From contig JANRKD010000026.1 in assembly GCA_033763655.1 (NCBI GenBank), positions 1 to 64,000 on the forward strand: DNA of 64,000 bases, given 5' to 3'. The notes beneath the pieces were generated by a model that had not been told where the DNA came from, ran no database searches, and saw nothing but the letters and a program-made list of their open reading frames with translations. This document shows, one piece after another, positions 8,507-15,950 of the stretch (its first letter is position 1; the number at the start of each line of letters is the position of its first letter). The stretch comes from QFOX01 sp033763655 (lineage in GTDB: Bacteria > Pseudomonadota > Alphaproteobacteria > Rickettsiales > UBA3002). The translations under genes and the position numbers were made by a program.

Positions 8507-9639
8507 TGGCTGAATCCGAAGACGATTCCTCGAAGACCGAAGAGCCTTCCGCCAAGAAGCTGGAGGAAGCGCGCAAAAAAGGGCAGATTCCCGCAAGCCG
8601 CGAGCTGAACCATTTTTTCATGATGCTCGCTTTCCTGTTTTTTGTGCTGTTCATGGCCCCGAAAATGGCGCGCGACAGCCTCACTTTCCTGACCCCGTTC
8701 ATCGGCAGCATCGACCATTTCGACATGAGCGGCGGCGGCCTGATTGCGACATTCCGCCATATTATCCTCGGGGGGTTGCTGTTGCTGGCCCTGCCGCTGC
8801 TGCTCACCGTCGTCGCGGCGATTGCTCCGGCGATTTTACAGCGGAAAATCTCCTTCTCGGCGGAATCCATTACCCCCAAACTGAGCAAGATTTCGCCGCT
8901 GGCGGGCGTGGGCCGCCTGTTCGGCCTGAAAGCAATGATTGAATTTGCCAAGAACCTGCTCAAAGTTATCGCGGTGGGCGTCATCAGTGCCATGGTCGTC
9001 ATCCCCTACCGCGACGAATTACCGCAATTGCTGCATTCGGCCAACCGGATGACCATGCTCGAATACACACAATCCATCAGTGGCAAGGTGCTGACGGCGA
9101 TTTGCATTTTTCTCTTCCTGCTCTCGATTGTCGATTACCTCTACCAGCGCTTCACCCTGCTTAAATCGCTGCGCATGAGCAAACACGAATTGAAAGAGGA
9201 ATACCGCCAGCAGGAGGGCGACCCGCAGGTGAAGCAGCGCCTGCGCCAGATTCGCCGCGACCGCGCCAAAAGCCGCATGATGGCGAATGTGCCCAAGGCC
9301 GACGTGATTGTCACCAACCCCACCCATTATGCCATCGCCCTCAAATACGACGCGGCAACCATGCAGGCGCCGGTGCTGCTGGCCAAAGGCGCCGATGACG
9401 TCGCCGCGCGCATCCGCGAGAAGGCCACCGCCCATAAAATCCCCATCATCCGCAACCCGCCGCTGGCACGCATCCTCTACGACACCACCGACATCGACGA
9501 TGAAATCCCGATCGAGCATTATCAGGCCGTCGCCAAAATCATCGGCTATGTCTACCGCCTGAAGGGAAAAACCGCGCAAGGCACCGCCGCGAACGCTGCG
9601 CCGAAAAAAGGCAACTTCCCTACCCTCCGCAAGAAATAA
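8506..9639 (+). CDS. flhB: Flagellar export switch protein FlhB
   Basis: The product is 377 residues. The hydrophilic start (DDSSKTEEPSAKKLEEARKK) and RELNHF stretch are typical. Four membrane segments follow, then a cytoplasmic domain with the autocleavage site NPTH at residues 271-274 (TNPTHYAIALKYD). FlhB switches export from rod/hook to filament substrates. It ends with a short Ala/Lys tail. The start overlaps the fliR stop. Confidence 0.98.
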   Translation: MAESEDDSSKTEEPSAKKLEEARKKGQIPASRELNHFFMMLAFLFFVLFMAPKMARDSLTFLTPFIGSIDHFDMSGGGLIATFRHIILGGLLLLALPLLLTVVAAIAPAILQRKISFSAESITPKLSKISPLAGVGRLFGLKAMIEFAKNLLKVIAVGVISAMVVIPYRDELPQLLHSANRMTMLEYTQSISGKVLTAICIFLFLLSIVDYLYQRFTLLKSLRMSKHELKEEYRQQEGDPQVKQRLRQIRRDRAKSRMMANVPKADVIVTNPTHYAIALKYDAATMQAPVLLAKGADDVAARIREKATAHKIPIIRNPPLARILYDTTDIDDEIPIEHYQAVAKIIGYVYRLKGKTAQGTAANAAPKKGNFPTLRKK

Positions 9640-9725
9640 TGCGCGCGCGCCTCATGCACAGCCTGCGCTAAACCTGTTGCCAAACAGGCCAGCTTTGCTA
9701 ATGTTTTGGGCAACCATGGTGGAAC

Positions 9726-10715
9726 ATGATGCGCTTCAGTAAACTCGACTCTATTCGCCCGGATCAGCTCGATTTCGTGCCGCGTGAGCGTCGCAGCCGC
9801 ATCGTGCGCCTGCTGCTCGCATTCACCCTGGTCATCGGGCTGATGCTGGCGCTCGCCTACGCGCCGCCACTGCGGGCCTACGCATCTTACGCGCCGCTGA
9901 TGGCCGCCGGGCTGATGGCGCTGCTTGGCCTTTATGTGCTCTATCACGAACAACTCATCCTCGACCTCGTGCTCTCGACCGAATACCAGAACCTGCTGTT
10001 CACGCAGGCGCTGGGCATTGGCACCAGCTTTTTCATGATTGCGCGGCGCGACGGCACGGTGGTCTATGCCAGCGAAGGGCTGGGCGACCTCCTGCCAGGT
10101 TACGATTACGCCCAATCGCAGGCGCTCGAAGGGCTGTTCACGCTCGGCACCGTGCGCAAAACCGACCGCGAACGCATTCTGGGCGCCATCCACAGCAACG
10201 GCCGCGAGCATCTGGTGTTCCCGATTATCAGCCAGTACCAGCAAACCCGGGATTTCATCCTCACGGTGGAGCCGATGCCACGCCCGGCGGGCTTCAGTGT
10301 CCTGCGCGGGCGGGAATATCTCGGCCAGCGCACCGGCATGCAACGCCTGCCCGACAGCCTGAACGCCACTTCGATTGATAAACTCGACCACCTGCTCGCC
10401 ACCACCGACATCGCGCATTACACCACCGATGCCTATGGCCGCTTTGAATATGTCAACCCCGCGTTCGAGCGCCTGTTCGGCTATGAAAGCGGCGAAATTG
10501 TCGATTCGCATCTCGGCCTGCCTCATCTGGTGGTCAGCTTTGGCACAACGACGCTCACCGAGGAATACAGCCTTGGCGATTACAGCGGCCCGGCGACCAT
10601 CCTCACCCGGCAGGCCGGCCAATCTGCGGTGGCTATCCACCAGATTGTCATCCGCAATGCCGAGGGCAAGCCTCTTGGCGCCACCGGAACCCTCACCGCC
10701 ACTGGGATGCGCTAG
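9726..10715 (+). CDS. Membrane PAS sensor, probable N-terminal half of CckA
   Basis: The product is 329 residues. Two membrane segments lie near residues 28-48 and 54-75 (LLLAFTLVIGLMLALAYAPP and YAPLMAAGLMALLGLYVLY). Two PAS-like domains follow: a degenerate one near 95-190 and a clearer one near 225-320 (YTTDAYGRFEYVNPAFERLF). There is no kinase domain. The next ORF, two bases later and in another frame, supplies PAS, kinase and receiver domains. In other alphaproteobacteria these parts form one CckA protein next to flhB. The gene either reflects a true split or a frameshift. Confidence 0.75.
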   Translation: MMRFSKLDSIRPDQLDFVPRERRSRIVRLLLAFTLVIGLMLALAYAPPLRAYASYAPLMAAGLMALLGLYVLYHEQLILDLVLSTEYQNLLFTQALGIGTSFFMIARRDGTVVYASEGLGDLLPGYDYAQSQALEGLFTLGTVRKTDRERILGAIHSNGREHLVFPIISQYQQTRDFILTVEPMPRPAGFSVLRGREYLGQRTGMQRLPDSLNATSIDKLDHLLATTDIAHYTTDAYGRFEYVNPAFERLFGYESGEIVDSHLGLPHLVVSFGTTTLTEEYSLGDYSGPATILTRQAGQSAVAIHQIVIRNAEGKPLGATGTLTATGMR

Positions 10716-10717
10716 CC

Positions 10718-12334
10718 ATGCCCCATAGCCCCCCTTCCCCGCTCGAGTTCTCGGAAAAACGATCGACCGGACTGAACATCAACAGCTTCATCGAGCTGTC
10801 GCCGATTGCTATCCTGCATCTTGATCTCGACGGCTACATCATCGAGGCCAACCGCGCATTTCGCACCCTGGTGCATCACCAGTTGCCGCAGGGCCGGGCG
10901 CTCAGGCTCGAGGAGTTCATCGACCCCGAAGACCGCGCGCGGTTTACCGATGTTTTTACGCGGATGCTGGCGGGCGAATCCGTGCCACCGATTTCATTGA
11001 CGCTACGGATGGCCGACGGCAGCGTGATCGTTGCTTTCACCTATTTCAGCCTGATGCTGCCGGGAGATGCCTTCACCCCCGTGCCCATGCTGCACATGAT
11101 TGATCAGACCGAGCAGAAAAACCTCGAAATGCGTTTTTCGCACAGCCAGAAAATGCAGGCGGTCGGGCAACTGGCGGGCGGCGTCGCACATGATTTCAAC
11201 AACCTGCTGACTGCCATGATCGGCTTTTCCGATTTACTGCTGATGCGCCACCCGGCGGGCGACCCTTCGTTTGCCGATATTATGCAAATCAAGCAGAACG
11301 CCAACCGCGCCGCCAATCTGGTGCGCCAGCTTCTCGCCTTCTCGCGGCGGCAGACGCTGCAACCCAAAACCATCGACCTCACCGAAGTGTTGGCCGAACT
11401 GTCGAACCTCATCCGCCGCCTCATCGGCGAGAACATCCAGATGTCGATGCAGCACGGGCGCGACCTTGGCATGGTGAAGGCCGATCAGGGCCAGCTCGAA
11501 CAGGTCATCATCAACCTTGCAGTCAACGCCCGCGACGCGATGAAAGAAGGCGGCACGCTGACCATCGCCACCCGCAACGTGCATGTAGCTTCGCCCGATT
11601 CGCTTGAACGGGGGCTGATTGCGCCGACCGAAGAAGACACCATCGCCCCGGGCGATTATGTGCTGGTCGAGGTGACGGATACGGGCAGCGGCATCCCGCC
11701 GGAAATTGTCAAAAACATCTTCGAGCCGTTCTTCTCGACGAAAGAAATCGGCTCGGGCACGGGGCTTGGCCTGTCCACCTGCTACGGCATCATCAAGCAA
11801 TCCGGCGGCTATATTTTTGTCAAAACCACGCCCGGGATCGGCACCAGCTTTTACCTCTATTTCAGGCAATGCGCGAGCGATACCCCCGCCTCCCCCACCG
11901 CTACCGAACCCTACGAGGAAAAAGCGGCGGCCGACCTCACCGGAAGGGCTACCATCCTGCTGGTCGAGGACGAAACGCCGGTACGGATTTTCGCCGCGCG
12001 CGCCCTGCGCAACAAGGGCTACGAAGTGCTTGAGGCCGATTCGGGCGAGAACGCGCTGGAGGTGTTTGCCGAGCACCCCGGCACCATCGACCTCATCATC
12101 AGCGACGTGATGATGCCCGGCATCAACGGCCCCAAAATGCTCGCCACCCTTTATGCCGACCACGCAACACGGATGCAGGCCGCCCATGTCATTTTCATTT
12201 CAGGCTATGCCGAGGATGCGTTTGCCGATACGTTCGGCGCCGACCACCAGTTCAACTTCCTGCCCAAACCTTTCACTTTGAAGCAACTGGCCGGCAAGGT
12301 GAAAGAGGTGCTCGAAACCGCCTCTTCCGCCTGA
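10718..12334 (+). CDS. cckA: CckA-type hybrid histidine kinase (PAS-HisKA-HATPase-REC)
   Basis: The product is 538 residues. A PAS domain (about 20-130) is followed by the dimerisation helix with phospho-acceptor His158 in VGQLAGGVAHDFNNLLTAM, a HATPase with GTGLGLSTCYGIIKQSGG, and a receiver with Asp463 (LIISDVMMPG). The ADIMQIKQNANRAANLVRQL stretch is highly characteristic of CckA, which phosphorylates ChpT/CtrA or acts as a phosphatase and so governs cell cycle and flagellar genes. The product has no membrane segment of its own; those lie in the preceding ORF. Placement after flhB supports CckA. Confidence 0.88.
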   Translation: MPHSPPSPLEFSEKRSTGLNINSFIELSPIAILHLDLDGYIIEANRAFRTLVHHQLPQGRALRLEEFIDPEDRARFTDVFTRMLAGESVPPISLTLRMADGSVIVAFTYFSLMLPGDAFTPVPMLHMIDQTEQKNLEMRFSHSQKMQAVGQLAGGVAHDFNNLLTAMIGFSDLLLMRHPAGDPSFADIMQIKQNANRAANLVRQLLAFSRRQTLQPKTIDLTEVLAELSNLIRRLIGENIQMSMQHGRDLGMVKADQGQLEQVIINLAVNARDAMKEGGTLTIATRNVHVASPDSLERGLIAPTEEDTIAPGDYVLVEVTDTGSGIPPEIVKNIFEPFFSTKEIGSGTGLGLSTCYGIIKQSGGYIFVKTTPGIGTSFYLYFRQCASDTPASPTATEPYEEKAAADLTGRATILLVEDETPVRIFAARALRNKGYEVLEADSGENALEVFAEHPGTIDLIISDVMMPGINGPKMLATLYADHATRMQAAHVIFISGYAEDAFADTFGADHQFNFLPKPFTLKQLAGKVKEVLETASSA

Positions 12335-12360
12335 TTTTTTCACCCGACTTCGGGGAGCTT

Positions 12361-13140
12361 ATGTCACACGAACGTCACCACGCATTCACTCTGGCCGAGA
12401 TTGCCCTCACGCTGGCGGTGCTTGGCCTGCTGATTGGCGGCCTGCTCTTTGGAAATGGCCTGATTCAGGCAAAAGAACGCCAGTCCATCAGCGTCGAATA
12501 TGCCGGCCACAAAACCGCGATGGCGACGTTTCGCAACAAATACCTTGCACTGCCCGGCGACATGACCACCGCCACCCGGATCTGGGGCTCGGCAGGCAGC
12601 ACCGGCAAAGCGAGCGACCCTGCCTGCGCCAACATCCCCTCGCCCACCGCCACCTGCGACGGCGACGGCAACGGGCGCTACAACCCGCAGGAATCACTGC
12701 GGGCCTGGCAGCAACTGGCCAATGCCGGTATCATTGCGGGCCACTTTACCGGCGCGCGCGCGAACTTCTCGGGCTACGCCCACCCCTTCGTCGCGACGGT
12801 CAACGTGCCCGGCTCGAAACATTCGCCGCGCGCCTTCTGGCATGCCTTGAGTTCGGCCAACCAGTCGGCAACCAACAGTTCCTTCTCGACCGTGGGCTGG
12901 GACAATTACTTCATGCTGTTCAGCATGAATACCCCGAGCATCACCCCCGGGGACGCCTTAAAAGTCGATGCCAAGCTCGATGATGGCCTGCCAAGTACCG
13001 GCACCGTCGTCTCCTCGAAGGGCGACGGCACCACCACCTTCTGCACCACCATGGCCGGCACCGCCACCGATGCCGGGGCCACCTATGTGCTCGATAACCC
13101 CAACCCGGACTGCCATCTTTACTTCATCCGCGCCTACTGA
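12361..13140 (+). CDS. Type IV prepilin-like / pseudopilin protein 1
   Basis: The product is 259 residues. A prepilin N-terminus (A^FTLAEIALTLAVLGLLIGG) gives a cleavage site after residue 8, although the -1 residue is Ala rather than the usual Gly. The hydrophobic helix is followed by a globular domain with an ALPGDM motif and paired cysteines. The C-terminus carries a conserved block shared with the next gene: KLDDGLPSTG, KGDGTTTFCT, TDAGATYVLDN, then a Cys. No secretion ATPase or prepilin peptidase lies nearby. Confidence 0.85.
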   Translation: MSHERHHAFTLAEIALTLAVLGLLIGGLLFGNGLIQAKERQSISVEYAGHKTAMATFRNKYLALPGDMTTATRIWGSAGSTGKASDPACANIPSPTATCDGDGNGRYNPQESLRAWQQLANAGIIAGHFTGARANFSGYAHPFVATVNVPGSKHSPRAFWHALSSANQSATNSSFSTVGWDNYFMLFSMNTPSITPGDALKVDAKLDDGLPSTGTVVSSKGDGTTTFCTTMAGTATDAGATYVLDNPNPDCHLYFIRAY

Positions 13141-13194
13141 GCCGCCCCCTCCCTCGGCACTTACCGGCAGAAATAACGTGCGCTGGATTTTCAG

Positions 13195-14034
13195 ATGCGC
13201 TACACTGATTCCATGGATTTATATCCCCCCATGCGAAGCCCAACCCGGCAGGGCTTCAGTCTGGTCGAACTCTCGATTGTTCTGGTCATTCTCGGCTTGC
13301 TGGTCGGCGGCGTGCTTTCGGGCAAAGCGCTGATACACGCGGCGGAGCTGCGTGCCGTGCCAACGGAATACGACCTCTACCGCACTGCCGTGCGCAGCTT
13401 CCGCGACAAATACTTCCAGCTTCCCGGCGATATGCCAAACGCCACCCAGTTCTGGGGTTCGGCAGGAGGCAGCGGACTTCAAATTGACGGTGTTTGCAAT
13501 ACTACCTTCCCCCGCCCCACGCCCACCGCCACCTGCAATGGTAATGGTGATAGATTTCTGGATAAAAATATGGGTCTTATGTCAGAAGTACACCCATTCT
13601 GGCAACATTTGAGCAACGCCGGCCTCATTCCCGGTGCATATGCAGGCGTTCATGGCGCCATGGCAGGTGGCACTCGTTTTTTTCCAGGGGTGAATGTGCC
13701 AAAATCCAGACTATCCTCAGTAAATTTCTGGTTTGCACAAGGAACAATTCCAGCTGCATCTACTACCACATTTTTCGCTGAAACATCGGGGAACCGACTG
13801 ATACTCGGATTTAATAATGGCGCGAATCCTTCGATCTCCCCGGAAGATGCCTATACTATAGACAGTAAAATAGACGATGGCCTGCCCGGCACCGGCGTTC
13901 TCACCACGACCAAAGGAGATGGCGTTGCCACCTTCTGCACCAGCGTGGCAGGTACTCTCACCGATGCGGGTGCCACCTATGTCCTTACGAACACAAAAAA
14001 AGACTGCACACTCTTGTTTCCCCGTCCCTTTTAG
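13195..14034 (+). CDS. Type IV prepilin-like / pseudopilin protein 2
   Basis: The product is 279 residues from the first ATG. Later in-frame ATGs at 13213 and 13231 are also plausible, and none has a good Shine-Dalgarno. Prepilin cleavage would fall at G^FSLVELSIVLVILGLLVGG. It is a paralogue of the preceding gene and keeps the QLPGDM motif and the C-terminal block (KIDDGLPGTG, KGDGVATFCT, TDAGATYVLTN). Its middle (about 13540-13870) is visibly more AT-rich than its surroundings, which suggests faster divergence or replacement of the exposed domain. Confidence 0.85.
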   Translation: MRYTDSMDLYPPMRSPTRQGFSLVELSIVLVILGLLVGGVLSGKALIHAAELRAVPTEYDLYRTAVRSFRDKYFQLPGDMPNATQFWGSAGGSGLQIDGVCNTTFPRPTPTATCNGNGDRFLDKNMGLMSEVHPFWQHLSNAGLIPGAYAGVHGAMAGGTRFFPGVNVPKSRLSSVNFWFAQGTIPAASTTTFFAETSGNRLILGFNNGANPSISPEDAYTIDSKIDDGLPGTGVLTTTKGDGVATFCTSVAGTLTDAGATYVLTNTKKDCTLLFPRPF

Positions 14035-14097
14035 CGCCGCTATCCCACCGATAACTCCCCCGCCCGCGCGGATATCCCCATGGCGCAATATCCTCGC

Positions 14098-14127
14098 TTG
14101 ATTTCTGTCCCAAATATCGTGTATAAG
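14098..14127 (+). promoter_or_regulatory. Candidate sigma-70 promoter for recA
   Basis: TTGATT and TATAAG are separated by 18 bases, with transcription expected near 14134, about 70 bases before the recA ATG. I looked for the alphaproteobacterial LexA box (GTTC-N7-GTTC type) here and did not see one, so SOS control is not shown by the sequence. Confidence 0.4.
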
Positions 14128-14200
14128 TGTGCGAATCCGATTGTCGCGTGCATGGGCGCGCTGTACAGCTCGAAATGAACCAACCCGATGGAGCCAGCGC

Positions 14201-15274
14201 ATGTCATCTAAAACTGAAATCAAATCCGCCGATAAAAAGAAAGCGCTCGACTCGGCGCTCGCCCAGATCGAGAAAACCTTCGGCAAAGGCTCGATCATGA
14301 AATTCGGCAATCAGGAACGCCTCGAAATCGAGGCCATTTCCACCGGCTCGCTCGGGCTCGATATTGCGCTGGGCATCGGCGGTATTCCCAAGGGCCGCGT
14401 CATCGAGATTTACGGGCCGGAAAGCTCGGGGAAAACTACCCTCACCCTGCACTGCATCGCCGAATGCCAAAAACAAGGCGGCACCTGCGCCTTTATCGAT
14501 GCCGAGCACGCGCTCGACCCGGTCTATGCCAAAAAACTCGGCGTCAATGTCGATGAATTGCTGATTTCGCAACCCGATTCCGGTGAGCAGGCGCTCGAAA
14601 TCGCCGATACGCTGGTGCGCTCGGGCGCGATTGATATGGTGGTGGTCGATTCGGTCGCCGCTCTGGTGCCCAAGGCCGAGCTTGAGGGCGAAATGGGCGA
14701 CGCCACGATGGGCGCACAGGCCCGGCTGATGAGTCAGGCGCTGCGCAAACTCACCGGCGCGATCTCGCGCACGCAGTGCACCGTCATCTTCATCAACCAG
14801 ATCCGCCAGAAAATCGGCGTCATGTTCGGCAACCCCGAAACCACCACGGGCGGCAATGCCCTCAAGTTCTATGCCAGCGTGCGGCTTGACATCCGCCGCA
14901 TCGGCGCGCTGAAGGATAAGGAGGAAGTCGTCGGCAACCTGACGCGGGTAAAGGTGGTGAAAAACAAAGTGTCGCCGCCGTTCAAAACCGTCGATTTTGA
15001 CATTCTCTACGGGCAGGGCATCTCGAAAGAGGGCGAGTTGATCGATATGGGTATCAAGGCCGCCGTGGTCGAGAAATCCGGCAGCTGGTTCTCCTACAAG
15101 GATCAGCGCATCGGTCAGGGCAAGGAGAATGTCCGCCAGTTCATGCGCGAAAATCCCAAAGTCGCGGCGGAAATCGAGGCCGCCATCCGCAGCAAGGCCA
15201 GCGCGCTGGCGGCGGCACTTGAGGGCAGCCCGGCGGAATATGCCGAGGACGCCGCCACGGCCGACGCGGCATAA
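14201..15274 (+). CDS. recA: Recombinase RecA
   Basis: The product is 357 residues, close to other RecA proteins. Walker A is GPESSGKT, Walker B is in IDMVVVDSVAAL, the L2 loop is in GVMFGNPETTTGGNALKFYA, and KVVKNKVSPPFK is conserved. The C-terminus is Ala/Glu-rich, as is usual. The open frame extends 24 codons upstream, but the ATG at 14201 gives the standard N-terminus (MSSKTEIKSADKKKALDSAL) and has GGAG ahead of it. recA before alaS is a common alphaproteobacterial order. Confidence 0.99.
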   Translation: MSSKTEIKSADKKKALDSALAQIEKTFGKGSIMKFGNQERLEIEAISTGSLGLDIALGIGGIPKGRVIEIYGPESSGKTTLTLHCIAECQKQGGTCAFIDAEHALDPVYAKKLGVNVDELLISQPDSGEQALEIADTLVRSGAIDMVVVDSVAALVPKAELEGEMGDATMGAQARLMSQALRKLTGAISRTQCTVIFINQIRQKIGVMFGNPETTTGGNALKFYASVRLDIRRIGALKDKEEVVGNLTRVKVVKNKVSPPFKTVDFDILYGQGISKEGELIDMGIKAAVVEKSGSWFSYKDQRIGQGKENVRQFMRENPKVAAEIEAAIRSKASALAAALEGSPAEYAEDAATADAA

Positions 15275-15320
15275 CACGCACCGGCCGCCACTGTGGCCTG
15301 CACGCAGAATATCTGAAGTT

Positions 15321-15360
15321 AACAACATGGCGTCTGTGAGCAATCACAGGCGCTGTTGTT
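15321..15360 (+). terminator. Possible recA terminator hairpin
   Basis: AACAACA and TGTTGTT bracket an imperfect GC-containing stem with an AGCAAT-type loop. The hairpin is 47 bases after the recA stop. The T-tract after it is weak, so this may be attenuating or merely a repeat arm. Confidence 0.35.
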
Positions 15361-15409
15361 TGTGGTGCTGTGGTGCTGTGATCTGTGGCTGTGAACCGCT
15401 GGCTATGGT

Positions 15410-15861
15410 GGTTATCGGCTATTCACTTTCTTCCTTCACTTCCTTCGCTGGCTACCGGCTACTGGCTACTGGCAGCCTCTTTTACCACTCGACTCTAACC
15501 ACTCGACTCTTCCTTGGCTACCTAGCCCTCACCCGCCCCACCGCATCCATGATGCGGCGAGGCGACCTCTCCCAAGGGAGAGGTAAAGGTTGCCGCGCGC
15601 ACTTCTCGACTCTCGACTCTCACCACGCGATTCTTCTCTTGCCGCTTCCCTCACCCCAGCCCTCTCCCGCAGGCGGGAGAGGGAGCGACTCCCCTCGCTG
15701 GCCACCGTCCTCTATTCACTTCACTTTCTTCGCTTTCTTTCTTCACTTCCTTCGCTTTCTTCCTCCACTTCCTTCCCTGGCTACTGACTACTGGCTACTG
15801 GCTACTGACTACTGGCTACTGGCTACCGGCTACTGGCTACTGGCTACTGGCTACTGGCGAC
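15410..15861 (+). repeat. Composite palindrome-heptamer element, copy 1
   Basis: This occupies most of the 676-base gap between recA and alaS. Parts in order: a short heptamer array (TGGCTAC type, 4 units, 15449-15476), CGACTCT-type repeats, a minor palindrome (CCTCTCCCAAGGGAGAGG near 15570), a perfect 24-base palindrome at 15660-15683 (CCCTCTCCCGC, AG, GCGGGAGAGGG) with a conserved AGCGACTCCCCTCG tail, a pyrimidine tract of TTCACTTCCTTC-like units, and a 12-unit TGGCTAC heptamer array at 15778-15861. Copies 2 and 3 have the same order. ORFs through it encode only low-complexity WLLATGY-type peptides and are not genes. Confidence 0.85.
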
Positions 15862-15950
15862 TCCCTTCGCTGCCTTTTTCCTTGCCGCGCACCATCTGCG
15901 CGCGCTATGAATCGACGTCCTGATTCACTCTGCCACCCGTTCGAGGGATT

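Noticed and set aside
14035..14200. LexA (SOS) box upstream of recA
   Set aside because: No GTTC-N7-GTTC or GAAC-N7-GTTC arrangement was found.
14204..15343. Long open frame antisense to recA (and similar long antisense frames across alaS, icd, nhaA, mnmA and the TPR gene)
   Set aside because: High GC content opens antisense frames; the products are rich in Gly, Arg and His without family motifs, and the opposite strand holds a clear conserved gene.
15778..15861. CRISPR-like array
   Set aside because: Repeat units are contiguous heptamers with no spacers; no cas genes in the window.
15129..15923. ORF running through the recA-alaS gap encoding WLLATGY-type repeats
   Set aside because: It is the translation of the heptamer array and other repeats, with no start signal and no protein-like composition. 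The same applies near 40312-40612 and 48703-49079.
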